Shown here: in pieces, positions 49,262 through 62,217 of the stretch
Layout: the number at the start of each line of letters is the position of its first letter
How positions within the stretch are numbered: position 1 is the stretch's first letter
NCBI GenBank assembly: GCA_023374045.1
Contig: CM041777.1
Coordinates: 465,277,827-465,341,826, forward strand
Length of the DNA stretch: 64,000 nt
Origin: Limonium bicolor
Taxonomy: Eukaryota > Streptophyta > Magnoliopsida > Caryophyllales > Plumbaginaceae
Reading direction: 5' to 3'
Program-made: the position numbers and the translations under genes
The notes under the pieces: model-generated
What the model saw: only the letters and a program-made list of their open reading frames with translations
Told to the model about the DNA's origin: nothing
The model's database searches: none

Positions 49262-51008
49262 TGTGAGCCTCGATTTTAAACCCTATCCTATGTGGATTAA
49301 GTTGATTGGGATCTAGTCGGGTTTTAGGTCCACTTATAACCTAAGATTAACAACTATGTCATTAAAACAATAATTGTTAAAACCTAAGCTAGCTCACTGG
49401 AACCTATTATGAGTCGCCACCTAATTTTTACCTAGAGTAAATTAGGAAAGGTAGAGTTCGGGTTCGGGGGCTTGATATTCGACTTAATTAGGGTTCAATT
49501 ACTTTCATTACCCCTAGGTCGTTTTTCCTCTACTTAGTTTAATTACGGCTTATTACGAGTCGTTTTAACTAAGTGCGCGAGCTTCTGTTTTTTTTGTTTT
49601 TTAGCATTTTTTGACTGAAAATAAAGTGAAAGTTGAAATTACCTAAACTAGGGTTTCGGAGGCAGAATTAGTCAAATTTTTTTCCGTCCGTAGCCACGGA
49701 CCTAATGTCCGAACCACGGACCCTAGTTAACTATGTGAAAATAAAAGTCGAATTAAACAGAAAACAAAATTTGAAAGTCCGGGGCCACGGACAGGATGTC
49801 CGTGGCCCGGACATAGTTAACAAAACCTAAATTTTAAAATTTTAAAATCCCGCCGCCGTCCGTGGGTGTCCGTGGCCACGGACAACCCGTCCGTGGTCCC
49901 GGACCATAGGTCCGGGATCCCGGACCACCCACGGACAGGGGTTTTATGGTGGTTCCTGAAGGTGTTTTCGGCTCAAAATTTATGCACGTGTAGCCTGAAA
50001 GGTGTAAAATTCGTTAGTAATTGAAAGATTGCAGTTTGAAGTCGAATTATGTATGAAACTTGGCGAACAAGTAACAAGGCAGAAACAAAAGTAATTAGCA
50101 ATACAGAAGCGTAAAAAGGTTAGTTTGAACCCAAAATTTGACAGAGAGTTAATAAGGTCGTGGAGAGTTAGAAAAGTAGAATTGCAACCTGTTTTACCTT
50201 CGAATTTAGGAGGATTCTTCACGTCGGGATTCTTCGGAGGCCTCGTTGATGGCGGATCCAGAAGAACTTCGAACCCAGCTTCTGACTCCTTGTTGTTCTT
50301 GATGTTCTTCACGTTTTGGTGCTGTTTTGGTGGGGGTTTGATGATGGATGATGTTGTGGGAGTTGAAAAAGTGTTTTGGTGTTGATTTTGGTGAGATTTC
50401 GGTGTTTGATCGTGGCTCTGGGGTTCAAAACGTGGAGAGAGAGAGACGGCTGCCTTCTTTGAGAGTCTAGGGTTCTTGAAGTTCTTCTTTGATCATGGGA
50501 TAAGGTTCCTTATATAGACCTCTTTAAAGATAGAAAAATCCGGTAAAAACCGAGATTTACCGACGTTTTAGCTCAAGGGCTTCCAAAAGGAATTTGATTA
50601 TGAAATTTCACACATGGGTAAAGGATGATATTTCTGATTTTTCTAAAGTGGAATCGAATTTTTTGGATATTGGAATATTTTTAAATTCAATTTCTCGTCA
50701 GATTCAATCAGAAATTACTAGAAAATTATTAGAAATTTGAAAAATCAAAATTCCAACGCCATTATGCTTAAAATGTCATCCTCTATCATGGGTTAAAATT
50801 TCACAGCATTTTGAATTGATTTGACCCTTATTTGGAGGAGAGAGAAAGCCTATAGGGGGCTTAGGAGCCTTGAAAAATTACGAAAATGCCCCTGGAGATG
50901 ACTAAGCTGTCCCTAGTACTCTGAAATGTGCCGATCGAATTGGGAACCCTCGCTACTAGCCTATTAGTAGAGACTCTCTTCCTGGGGGTTGAAATTTTGG
51001 GTATAACA
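49262..51008 (-). repeat. 5' LTR of Ogre-like element (1747 bp)
   Basis: It pairs with 42302-44055. It contains the GTCCG/CGGAC inverted-repeat cluster (49685-49937), a TATA box at 50508-50517 (minus) and a CT-rich stretch at 50435-50450 in the transcribed part. Confidence 0.93.
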
Positions 51009-52476
51009 CAGCTCCATTGTACCTGTAAAGTAATGGGGGCCCCCAAAGGGGGTCAGCACCTTCGCTTGTATGGTAATCCCGCAGCCCGCATGCTACCGGG
51101 CCACGCACAACTAATTGTCGAGTGAGCATGCAGGTTATTTTATTTTAAGCACGCAAGAAACTATAAACACATAACATATTTATAAGCACACACATCCCAT
51201 AAAAAGGATACAACATAACATTCACCCATCACATTGGTTAGATCACCTCATTGTATTCCTTGTCCCTTGGGGCTCTACCTTAACGGGACTTAATTCTTAC
51301 TAAGCAACACTCACCGAATTGATCGGGCTACAACTATTTCTTTCACTGAATTTGGGTTGATTTTGGTTATCAACTTACACATCACCGCACATATCTCGTA
51401 ACAACACGTACACCACACCCCATCGTTCTTCTTAGAGAACGTACACTTTACTTAAGGTGTGTCGGACTAACTATAAGTCCGCACACCGCATATATTTACT
51501 TTACTTAGATGGGTCGGTCTTAGTATAGATCCGTACACATTATACACATATTCCCCTAGTCCGACATGAGTCAGATAATAGCTTTGGTTAAGCTATCCCG
51601 GTCTTAATATAGAACCGTACACATTATACACATATCCCCCTAGTCCGACGTGAGTCAGATAAATAGCCTTGGTTAAGCTTGAGGGTGGTTGTAATCCAAG
51701 AAGGAAAACAACCATAACATAACAGAGTGGGAGTTAATTCACATATATACATCAACTCCCAAACAACGCGCGCGACCGGAACGACCGGATTCCTCACCCC
51801 CATTATATATATACATATTAGTTAGAAGTTCATTTATGGAACTTATCACATACATGCACCATTTGGTGTTACAAGTTTGGTTAATCACACACAAGGGAGG
51901 TAACATCCCATTCGACAATATGGACCACAACATTCATTAAATGACAACATACTAAACGAAGTCACACACATCACACACAACCACAACATACACTAACGAA
52001 CGGATAGCCGTAGTTAGAACGTTCCCGTAGGTTGGGACGTTTAGTCCGAATACCGATCTCTTATGTGATCCTAGAGACGGTTAGCTACGGTTAACACATA
52101 ATTAAGGTTAAACGGTATCGGAATTATTTACGCCACATTAATGAATTACTATAAACTCATTTCATGCTTTATCTTGCAAGGTGGCAAGCACACAGAAAAA
52201 CAAGTTGGCATACAAGCCGGTGTAATCCGGTAGGACACAGGTTGCAAGAAAACCATACCTTGGTCCTTGCTGAGTACGAGTCCCGCCAAACGTAGCTCCT
52301 AGACATGATTGATAATGTCGGTTAATTACTTATTAAATTCCGGTTTACTAAACACTTTACACGATTGAATTACATGTTTTTATGCTTAAACTCACACTTG
52401 GTTGTCATCGTTATACCTACTAGGGTTTACTACTTAGCCCACACTTAGTTTGTTTTTTTTTTACATGTTTTGGGCC

Positions 52477-52660
52477 GTCCGACCCACCGTCCGACCCACA
52501 AACTGGGTTGGACCGTTCCAGAAACTTTTTCCGTCTTTCAAATCCACCCGTCCGACCCATGTCCGACCCAAGACCTCTGGGTCGGACCATTCCAGAAACA
52601 TCGACGGGTGAATTAACAGGGGCTGTCCGACCCACCCTGGGTCAGACCACAGGGTCGGAC
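52477..52660. repeat. Three-unit GTCCGACCC stem-loop array in solo LTR F
   Basis: Same stem sequence and unit order as in element A (4169-4352), with CAGAA after the units, located 2.2-2.45 kb from the LTR start. Confidence 0.85.
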
Positions 52661-54926
52661 AACACCAGGACTTGTCCAAAACTTGTCAAACTTTCTTCCA
52701 AACTTCTCCTCAAGCCTCCTAATGTATTCTAACATCATTTGGCACAATTAACCCTTCATACAACAACCATAAAACTCATTTTATAACTCCTTAAACACTT
52801 ACAATGTTTCTTACCAAAATTCCAAACACTTATAATGTTTTCTCTTTAGTTTCTCTAAGTGGTGTTTCATAATTGTGATAACCACTATGCCAAAAATGTT
52901 TCCTCACCATCACAACATCATCTCCCAAGCATCTTTTCTTACTAACTAAATCTCCTTTTTCACATCTTTCCTAAACATCATTTCCTCCTTGTACATCAAC
53001 ATTCCTAAACCTTAAACAAACTTCTCCAAGGCTTTAATACATCCTCAAAACACTCATTGAATTCCTATAACTTCTAAGATGATACCTATATCCTTGTAAC
53101 ACTCTAAATCACCTTAATACATGTTTTCTTCCCTAACAAAACATTCATTCATTCCTCACATTTCCTAGTTCACCAAAGCTCATTTAAACACTTAACTCCT
53201 CTTATACATTACCCAAATTTTGCCATAGGTTCTCCTAGCACATTGTCATACCAAGACACTCTTTTTCTACCAAAATTTCGCCATAACCTCCCCATAAACC
53301 TAACACATCCATTCTCACCATTCCTCATCCTTTTCATTCCTAATCTAGCCATACCCTTTCAAGGGTCCTACCAGCACACCATATCAATCCAAAATTCAAC
53401 AATATCACAATATAGCTCCAAACTTAATGAACCACAATATAACCACAAACTCAAATCATTCGGCTCCAAGGCCCTCAATTCAAACCAACACTTCACAAAG
53501 TCTAACTAACCACAATCAAGCACATTATTGCTCCAGATTTTATTTCATCTTTTGTTCTTCCCAACCCAATTCTAAAACAATTAATATAGGCATTAAGGTA
53601 GATTTCTTACCTTAATTCACAAGTTTCTCCTTAATCCTCCTCTTGCTCCTCATCTCCTCAAAATCGGTCAAGAGGGAATGGAGTTTCCAAACTCCATCCC
53701 AACATTCAAGAAACACAAAATACATTCCATTAATTATCTAAACCCTTAGGAAATCTTAATTCAACAAAAAGGGCTTAGAGTACAAGTTAGGGTTTTACCT
53801 TTGGAGATTTTTGAGAGGGGTTCTCACCCTTGAATCAAGAAGGGAATTACTCCACCATTGGAGGGTTGAAATGGAGCTCAAAACCAAGAAGAAAAACAAG
53901 GTAAGAGAGAGAGGCAAAATCGGCTACCACTACAAGATGGAGAAAAATGAGGTTTTTCTTGGAGATTTTTACCTTAGGAGAGAGAGGAGACTCCAAGCTT
54001 CCAGAATATGCCATTTTCTCTTCAAATGGGAAAAACCCATGGAGATGAAGTTCATCCTTTTGAAATTCAGAAAAGAGAGGAAGATAGAGGATGATGAGAG
54101 GAAGAAGAATATGTATTTTATTTTGCATTTGGAGCATCGAGTTGGCTAGAGCATGTGGAGGAAGATGAGAAGCCATGGAAGGAGGGGGAAGAACTTCACA
54201 ATCGGCTGCAACCAGGAGGGAGAAGGAACAAATCGCAGAGAAGAAAGGAAAGGGAGGAAAGAGAAGAGGGGAAAAAGAAATAAAGGAGGAGAGAGAGGGG
54301 AAAGGGGTACTTGTACCCTTTTTGCTTTTTGGCTCTTTTGATTTATTTAGTTAGCTAACTAGTCATGTGTGAGGGGGCTGTCTACATTAATAAAAACCGG
54401 CCCACTATTATATACACACTGGAGCGTTTTTCTGTCTTTACAGAAAACGCTCGTTTATTTACCCGGTTTGGCACTATTCACTAACCGGGCCCGTTTTCCG
54501 GAATTTTCTCGTTTATTTAATTTTAATGGTTATTATACTCCCATTAATGTTTATTTATAGTTATATGATCAACTATAATTTTTACGGGGTCATTTGACTG
54601 CTTAAAGTCACGTTTTCGGGTTTTCTCGAAAAACGCGCTTTAGACTCCGTTAGCGTTTTAACGCATTATTCGGATCCGTTTTCTTCCGGAATTCTTCCCA
54701 CATGTTCTTAGTATGTAATTAGGGTATAAAAATATATTTATAACCCTAGTGAAGGTTATATACCTCCTAAAATAATTAAAACGTTTTCACATTTTGTGAC
54801 TTTTACTCATTTTTTTTCCTTTTTGGTTTTTATTTCTTCACCAATGATCTTAAGGACTTAATTAGCCTTAGAAAATAATAATCACATATTTAAATATCAC
54901 TTAAAGGTTTGGGGTATTTCATTTTC

Positions 54927-55810
54927 CCATATTCCCATTTGATTATTAACTGCACAAGAGCAATACTAAAACACTCAGTCCTACAGAGTGCAGAGGCATA
55001 AACCCTCAACAATTAATACCCAATAGAAAGAATCCATTCCCAATAAGGCTGATCAAACTCGACTCATGGATGAAACAATACCCATTATCCAAAGGAAGAA
55101 TTGCCAACACAGATATTTCCTATATTCCCAGTTACCCCACTAGATTATTAATTGCACCAGAGCAATACCAAAACACTCAGTCCTACAGAGTGCAGAAGCG
55201 TAAACCCTGGGCAGTTAATATCTAGTGAAACAACTAGATAGGAGGAACCAATAACCAAGGAAGTTATACGTTCAAGGCTCAGTTAGTCACACAAGCTGAG
55301 TTAGTCACACAACCATTCCCTTTTAGAAAATCCATTTTAGCTTAATTAGTGTTTGTCAAAAACATCCCTTAAGTCTCGTTAGCAAAGCATAAGAGTACGA
55401 GAAATCGTACCTGGTATATGAAGAACAATAATTAACTCGAATGAGTGATCCCCTAATAGTAACCTATAATTAAGGTGTTCCAAGTGTCGATTAGTTAAGG
55501 GACTTATAAACTAATCATCCTCTATTCCTACTGATTTATAGTTCCAGGTTTACCATTACTCTCTCACAAAGGTTTGGGCTTGATTTTGCTACTTAAATCC
55601 TTTGTTAGGCCCATCTCGTTTAATTTGGAATGATTTAGGATTTATCCCTGAGAGTGGCCCAAACTCTCTTTGAATTGTTTAAGTGGGCTTTTGGAGTTCA
55701 TAAACTAGGGCTCAATAGGTTAACCCAAGACCGTGTTACGTTAGTGTTGTTTAATTAAACTCTTAAGTTATCAATGACTATTTTATTACACTCCGATTAA
55801 AATCCTAGAG

Positions 55811-55864
<54 letters not shown>

Positions 55865-58596
55865 ATTCACACAAGCAATGTGATTTCCTTCATCTATTTT
55901 TAATGTATTTATATATATACATATACATACATATATATATATATATCTTTATGCATTAAGATTTATCCAGAACAATTTTCAGAATTTTTATTGTATTTAA
56001 TTATTGTTAATAACTTTTAGACATATCCACAACTGATATATATATATATATATGGTTTATAAAATAAAGTATTTTCCTTTATTTAGTTAATATATATATA
56101 TATATATGCTTGAACCTGTATTAGAATTTATTTAAGTCATCCCCTATGTAGCTTATTGTATTTAAATTATCTTTATTAACTTCAACATTTATCTGCACTC
56201 CATGTATGTTTAATAAAGTATTTCTCTTGCTACATCTTAGAATATTAGCTTCTATAATATTTAGTTAATATAAATGTTGATTTATTTAGCTCCTTGTTTT
56301 AACCCAAGTTACTATTTAATTCCCTTTTTATATATGTGTAAATATATATATATTCCCTTAGTTTTAATTAAGAATGTTGACTTCCATATTACATAATAAT
56401 TAAATGTGGATTAGCTTAGTTCCTTGATTTAACATCAGCTTCTATTTTTATTCCTCTCATATAAGTATATATATTTATATATGTAAATAATATTTTTCTT
56501 TTTTTTACTTCACTTAAAAGTTAATTCCCAAAATATTTATAAACATACTGTTACTAAATGTTAGTTTAATCTTTTCATTATTTCCCAGCCTAAAAAGTTT
56601 ATTATTAAACTATACTTTAATTTTTGTTACATTAAAAACCTTATATTATAAGTTATTCTTAAGAAAAATTCATAAACACAATTTTTTAAACCCATTTACC
56701 ATTGTCCAAAAATTCCCAAATTAAATATAGAGTAGCTATAACATTTTAGACATATTATAAAATTTTTATTTCATAAAAATATCTTTTTTATTTAACCAAA
56801 TAATTCCATAATACCCGTAACTTGCAAAAATCATAACTTACGTTTAAAAACTCCAAAACCATATTAATTTACATCAAAATGAACTAGATTTTATAAGGAA
56901 TCTATGGTTAAAATTTCAAGTCAAAATACATTTGGGAAGGTATTTTAATTAATTCAACAAATTAGGGTTTAATTCTAGAAATATTATAATTCATAACCAA
57001 CTTAAACTCCTTAGATCTAATCTCGGCCGTCCGTTTCTAAAACCTACAATCGGACGGCCGGAAATCCTTGAGTTCATCGCCAACCTCCAGCGATTACCCG
57101 AGTACTAAATTGCCAATTCCTTCAAATCTACAGAATCAAATTCGATGATTTTTGTTTCTATGGATTCGAAATTCAATTCCGGTTCTAATGATACCAAATT
57201 TGCTAGCTAACATGCGGAATTCAGTATTTTTCGATTCTGGTTCGAGGTTAGGGTTATTTCGGGTTTCCGATTTCAATTCTCACAAATTCTCTCAATCTAA
57301 CGCATAATAGTTGAAATTGGAACATGGTTCTGACCGGTAATGCAATGTCGATTAGCAAAATCGAAAGAATTTGAAGGAAAACTCACCGGAATTGCACGAA
57401 TCGAAGGAATTTGATTTCGGTTTCTGAAAAAACTCAACCTTTACGAGCTGATTGAGTAGCCAACTTTGCAACACTATAAGTTTCGGTACAGATCGAGTTA
57501 GGCTTTGTTCTTGGGCTTAATCTAAAGAGGAAACATAACTCGACACATTGATAGCAAGAACTCACTCTAATTTGCATTATATAAAAAGAAATCCGACCCG
57601 AAAGTTACGAGTTTACCTTACATTTTTCCTATGATTTTATGTGATGTCGGATCACGAACTTTAGGCACCTCTTTCTTACAAACGGTTGGGAATTAGCCTT
57701 GGGTGTAAACATGAAAGTTATAGAGGGATTAGAGATCTACACAACAAGCTAAAGAACTCGAATTTTGGATGAGAAACGAAGAAGTTATGATCAAACGAAG
57801 TTTACCTGAATTCGGTGAAAACTGGGAATTTGGGTTGCGACTTAGCAAGGAGGCGACTTTGGATTGATTTTCCGGTGGATTTAGGAAGATTTAGGTTAAG
57901 TGTGAGCTATGGTTGCAAAGAGGAGATTAAGGAGAGTAGAATGAAAAAAACGGTGTTGCAAAATTCGTAAAGATGAGTGAGATATAAGTGTCTAAAGTTA
58001 GGGCAAAAACGCTGATGGCAGATAGGATTCTGGCCGATTTTCGTGCTAAGTACAGGCGACCCGTGTGAGATTGACATGTGGCAGTTTTCAAATTTTTGGC
58101 TCTAAACTTCATTCTATCATAACTTTGGCTAGGATGATCCGTTTTTGATGTTCTTTTTATCGATCTTCATGGTTTTCCATAACCTATTTATTGGTATAGG
58201 TTTCATGGGCTGGTTTGACCATTGTCAAAAAGTCAACCCTAGCAATGCTTGAGAAGCTTTAGGGTTTCTTGGATTTTATATTGACTTTTATGCTTCAAAT
58301 CAATGTTCCAACTCTTTCTAAAATCTTTATAATATACTTGGAGTGTTTAGAAATTTTTCCAAGATTTATTGACTTATAAATCTTATTATTAAATTCATAA
58401 TACTATATAATAATATATAGTAATCCAATATTTAATAGTATTCTTTAGGATTAAATGGTTGAAATCCCATGATTTAATTTTCATAATTCCATATAAGGAT
58501 TTAATGATTTATTATTCACAATCCCATACTATAATATAATAATTAATAGTATTATTTACGGTTTTAATAAAAGAAAATTAATTTAGGGGTATTTCA
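54927..58596 (-). repeat. 5'-proximal part of element E 3' LTR
   Basis: On the minus strand the LTR starts at 58596 (TGAAATACCCC), right after the purine tract AAGGGGGATATAT. With 41145-41953 it makes about 4.48 kb. A direct repeat of about 180 bp (54935-55030 and 55115-55215, both with AACACTCAGTCCTACAGAGTGCAGA) and long AT runs lie in it. One perfect 10-bp stem-loop CGGCCGTCCG/CGGACGGCCG is at 57024-57060. No gene is visible. Confidence 0.8.
55815..55861. repeat. (AT)n microsatellite
   Basis: More than 20 AT dinucleotides in a row. Shorter AT runs follow near 55910-55945, 56037-56055 and 56090-56107. Confidence 0.95.
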
Positions 58597-59003
58597 ATAT
58601 ATCCCCCTTAAAAGAAACGTCGCCTCGAAGTTTAAACATCAACTTGAGACGATAACAATTCCAACGAATTTTCATACCAATCCAATCTTCCTTAACTTCC
58701 ATCCATTCTATTTCAATATTCCACTCGAGATTACTCATAATCAAATCAAACTGAATCAAAATATACCAAGATATATTAAATCAAACGTCACATACTACCG
58801 TGTCATAACGTAAAACTACGTACATACATACACCTCTCACCCTACTAGTAATGTTCTCCCTCTACTAATAATGCAACAGGGCATAATCCAGATGAGGTAA
58901 CGAAAGGTAACGAAGGAGGAGTATGCCAGTATATCCCCCTTAAAAGAGCTAAGGTACGCCCTCATACCGCTACTAACGTGAGCTACAGAGGGATAGGAAA
59001 ACA
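58597..59003 (-). other. Element E 3' untranslated region with two polypurine tracts
   Basis: One tract, CTTTTAAGGGGGATAT, directly precedes the LTR (58597-58612). A second copy, CTCTTTTAAGGGGGATA, lies at about 58935-58950, some 55 nt after the pol stop, with a small GGTA/TACC inverted repeat beside it. No other gene is visible. Confidence 0.65.
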
Positions 59004-59423
59004 TCATGCGAATAGATGTGGGTACTTCACTCTCATAGAGTCCTCAGTCTCCCAAGTAGCTTCCTCAACCCCATGATGCTCCCAAAGAACTTTCACCAGT
59101 TTGACTGATCTGTCTCTCGTCTCTCAGACCTTCGTGTCCAAGATCCGAATAAGAGTATCCTCATACCTCAGTGTAGGCTCAATCTCCAATCTCTCTGGCT
59201 GCAATACGTGAGAAGGATCAGGCATATACTTCTTCAGCTGAGATACATGAAACACGTCGTGTACCTTCCCCAACTCCGCTGGTAGCTCTAGTCTGTAAGC
59301 AGCTGGGCCCACTCGCTCTGTAATCCTGTACGGACTGACATACTTAGGGCTTAGTTTTCCCCTCATCCCAAATCTGAATATCCCTCTCATCGGAGACACC
59401 CGTAAGAAGACCATGTCACCCAA
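59004..59423 (-). pseudogene. Integrase C-terminus and chromodomain segment
   Basis: After two in-frame stops the frame resumes with GDMVFLRVSP, the GPY/F-type integrase C-terminal module (YRITERVGPAAYRLELP). It runs into HVSQLKKY and, after a TGA at 59124, a chromodomain with VKVLWEHHGVEEATWE and a YPHLF ending. Chromodomains of this group guide integration to particular chromatin. The last codon before the true stop is at 59007. Confidence 0.85.
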
Positions 59424-59495
59424 CTGAAACTCGAGCTCTCTGGTGCGCTGATCCCCATAGGATTTCTGTCTAGACTACGCTGCCCTCATGTGCTG

Positions 59496-60566
59496 CTAAA
59501 AAACTCTAACGTCATCCTGCAGTGTCTGAACGTACTCGGGCCCAATCAGGACTGCCTCGGTAGGGTCACTCCATGATAAGGGAGTCCGGCACGGCCTGCC
59601 ATACAGAGCCTGGAATGGTGCCATGCCAATAGATGAGTGGTAGGAGTTATTGTAGGAGAACTCCACCAGGTGTAGACGTTCTACCCAACTCCCCAGATAG
59701 TCTAAAGCGACTGCTCGCAGCATATCCTCCAGCGTCTGAATCGTCCTCTCAGTCTGCCCATCAGTCTGAGGGTGAAAGGCTGTGCTAAGGCGTAACTGAG
59801 TACCAAACGCCTCCTGCACCTGTCGCCAAAATCTACTGAGGAAACGTGTGTCACGATCGGAGACGATCGTCTTCGATACCCCATGGTACCGGATGTGCTC
59901 TGTGGTGAACACCTCAGCCAGCTTGGGCACCTTCCATGTGTCCTTGATAGGTATAAACCTGGTTGTCTTGGTCAACCTATCGACTATCACCCAAATAGAA
60001 TTCAGTCCACCTCTAGTTGGAGGGAGACTGACCACAAAGTCCATGCTGATGTCGTCAAACTTCCAGCACGGTACTGGTAATGACTGAATCTGGCCTCCTG
60101 GTCGACGATGCTCAAACTTCACCTTCTGACAGGTGAGGCATCGGGAGACGAAATCTGCTACATCCCTCTTCATCCCGGTCCACCAGAATAACTGCTTTAA
60201 ATCCTTGTACACCTTGGTGGCTCCAAGGTGTACTGATAATGTAGAGGAATGAGCTTCAGAGAGAATCCTGGTCTGAAGTTCTGTCGCATCCTGAGGAACG
60301 TAGAGTCTGCCTCTGACTTGAAGGTGTCCCTCGTTGTCTAGCTCGTACTCATACTTCAGACCATCAGTCAAACCGTCTGCTAACTTCTGCCTGACGCCCT
60401 GTAGGTATACATCACTGTCCTGGGCTGCGTATATCTCCTCAGCTATCGTGGTCGTCTCTATCAAGGCTAGGAGTGAGTATGCTCTCCTGCTCAGAGCGTC
60501 TGCCTCGACATTCCCTTTACCTTCAGTGTACTGAAGGTTGTTGTCATAATCAGCCGCTCGACCCAT
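59496..60566 (-). pseudogene. Integrase catalytic core of element E
   Basis: This is the longest intact stretch, about 356 codons. It joins an RNase H tail (EADALSRR) to an integrase zinc-binding region (H...H...CLTC) and a catalytic core with DFVVSLP, SDRDTRF and FHPQTDGQTERTIQTLEDML. All three acidic residues are present. It ends at a TAG where Gln or a similar residue is expected. It is out of frame with the upstream RT segment. Confidence 0.92.
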
Positions 60567-61522
60567 TGTCGCTGTCTCAGGTTCAGCTCCTTCTGGGTCC
60601 AGATGTACTTCAGACTCTTATGGTCATGTGTGGGGTAATTTTCTTCGTGCTTCTTCAACTGTCGAGAAGCATACGCTACCACTCCGCCATTCTGCATCAG
60701 TACCCTACCAATCCCTCTGCCTGAAGCATCACAATACACCTCGTATCCCTCGTTCCCTTCAGGGATCACTAATACTGGAGCTGTGGTCAGGGCGTCCTTC
60801 AGCGCCTGAAAGGAGACCTCACAAGCCTCTGTCCATACAAACGGACTGTCCTTCTTCATCAGAGAGGTCAAGGGCTTGGCTAGCCTGGAGAAGTCCTTCA
60901 CAAAGCGTCTATAGTAGCCAGCCAATCCAAGGAAACTCCTATCCCCTGTCACTGTGCGAGGTCTATGCCAGCTCTTCACTGCCTCAATCTTAGCTGGGTC
61001 TACTGAAACTCCCTCAGCTGAGATCACATGTCCAAGAAATGACACCTTGTCTAGCCAGAATTCACACTTGCTGAACTTGGCATATAGTTTCTTCTCTCTC
61101 AGAGTCTCCAAGGCTGTCCTCAAATGCTGCTCGTGTTCCTCCCGACTCTTGGAGAATATCAAGATTTCGTCTATGAACACGACCACTGACTTATCCAACT
61201 GGGCTTGGAAGACTCTCTGCATCAGATCCATGAATCTCGCTGGTGCATTGGTCAGTCCAAACGGCATCACTGTGAACTCGTAGTGGCCGTATCTGGTCCG
61301 TAAGGCTGTCTTCTCTATATCTGACTCAGCTACAGCTATCTGATGATATCCGGAACGTAGATCAATCTTGGAGAACACCTTAGCTCCTCTCAGCTGGTCG
61401 AACAAGTCATCAATCCTGGGCAGTGGGTACTTGTTCTTGATCGGGACATTGTTTAGCTCCCTGTAGTCGATGCATAGTCTCATGCTCCCGTCCTTCTTCT
61501 TGACGAAAAGCACTGGAGCACC
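60491..61522 (-). pseudogene. RT and RNase H of element E
   Basis: RT motifs are visible in order: [31 protein letters not shown], then FIDEILIF where FIDDIL is usual, and SFLGHVIS. RNase H begins YCDASGRG and continues to NYPTHD, where a segment of about 28 residues is missing in frame before HKSLKYI (junction about 60621-60630). That segment normally holds further catalytic acids. The frame then shifts near 60550. Confidence 0.92.
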
Positions 61523-62217
61523 TCACAGTGAGACACTGGGTCTGATGAAACCCTTATCTAGTAGCTCCTGCAGCTGCTTCTTCAACTCAACCATCTCTGC
61601 AGGGCCCATCCGGTAGGGAGCCTTAGCAATCGGTCCCATGCCAGGTATGAGGTCGATGTTGAATTCAACCTCTCTCAGCGGTGGTAGTCCAAGTAGCTCC
61701 TCTGAAAAAACATCGGGGTACTTCGACACAATGGGAACATCGCTCTGGAACTTCGGATCCGTCCTCAGATCCTGGGCATAACAGTAGTAGGCGGTAGCGC
61801 CCTTGGACACCTCCTTCATCAGGGATAAAGCCAATACCACCTTCACAGTCGGCTGCTTAGGTTGCATTCGGTATGACACTGTGACCCCTGTAGCTGACTT
61901 CAGGAGGAGGCGATGCTCCACACAGTGTAGTCTGCCTCTGTACCGCTGTAGCGTGTCCATGCCCACAATTATGTCGAATCCCATGCCAGGGAAGACTATG
62001 GCATCAAGAAGGAAGTCTGCTCCCTTGATGTGTATGCTCAGATTCTTGCACTGCTTGCTGCACTTGATCAACTCTTTGGACGGCAACAAGACTGAGCAGT
62101 CATGGATATCCTCTGTAGGGGCATCTATCTTAGCATGGTACACTTGTGATATGAAGGAATGGGGGGCTCCAGAATCAAACAGGACTGTGGCCTCCACTCC
62201 ATTAACTAGGAACGTGC

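Larger units (their letters stand above)
42302..51008 (-). mobile_element. Ogre/Tat-like non-autonomous LTR retrotransposon
   Basis: Near-identical LTRs (42302-44055 and 49262-51008) begin TGTGAGCC and end GTATAACA on the plus strand. They are flanked by CAGCT (42297-42301 and 51009-51013). The minus strand carries a primer site TGGCGACTCTGCTGGGGAC beside the 5' LTR, of the type described for Tat/Ogre elements (tRNA-Arg), and a purine tract beside the 3' LTR. The 5.2 kb interior has no gag or pol; it holds minisatellites near its 3' end and a GGGCC-rich region near its 5' end. It is probably mobilised by enzymes of another element. The very similar LTRs make it the youngest insertion here. 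Confidence 0.9.
41954..54921 (-). mobile_element. Solo LTR F (about 4.26 kb net), split by the Ogre-like element
   Basis: The plus strand begins TGTAACACCCC at 41954 and ends GGGGTATTTCA at 54921, flanked by TTTTC on both sides (41949-41953, 54922-54926). The sequence from 42302 to 51008 is a later insertion. The remaining parts, 41954-42301 and 51009-54921, form one LTR with the CCCCCAAAGGGGG palindrome (51040-51052), the stem-loop array (52477-52660), a leader near 54200-54300 and a conserved block near 54590-54660. There is no internal region, so it is a solo LTR. Small frames over 53811-54341 lie in leader sequence. Confidence 0.92.
59004..62217 (-). pseudogene. pol: pol exon of element E: protease, RT, RNase H, integrase, chromodomain
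   Basis: The exon starts at a candidate splice acceptor (TTCAG|GCACG) with GTFLVNG. The protease follows with its DSGA active site (62165-62176), then RT (about 61520-60900), RNase H (about 60880-60570), integrase with HHCC zinc site (CLTC near 60130) and the D, D, E residues (about 60040, 59860, 59728), and a chromodomain-like end (EEATWE, about 59040-59080), stopping at 59004. Lesions: TGA at 61523-61525 where Trp is expected, a frameshift near 60550, TAG at 59496-59498 and 59475-59477, TGA at 59124-59126, an RT second catalytic Asp changed to Glu (61166-61168) and an RNase H deletion. In the living element it would supply replication and integration enzymes. Confidence 0.93.

Noticed and set aside
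59004..62217. Endogenous caulimovirus (pararetrovirus)
   Set aside because: Integrase and chromodomain are present, with LTRs and a gypsy domain order.
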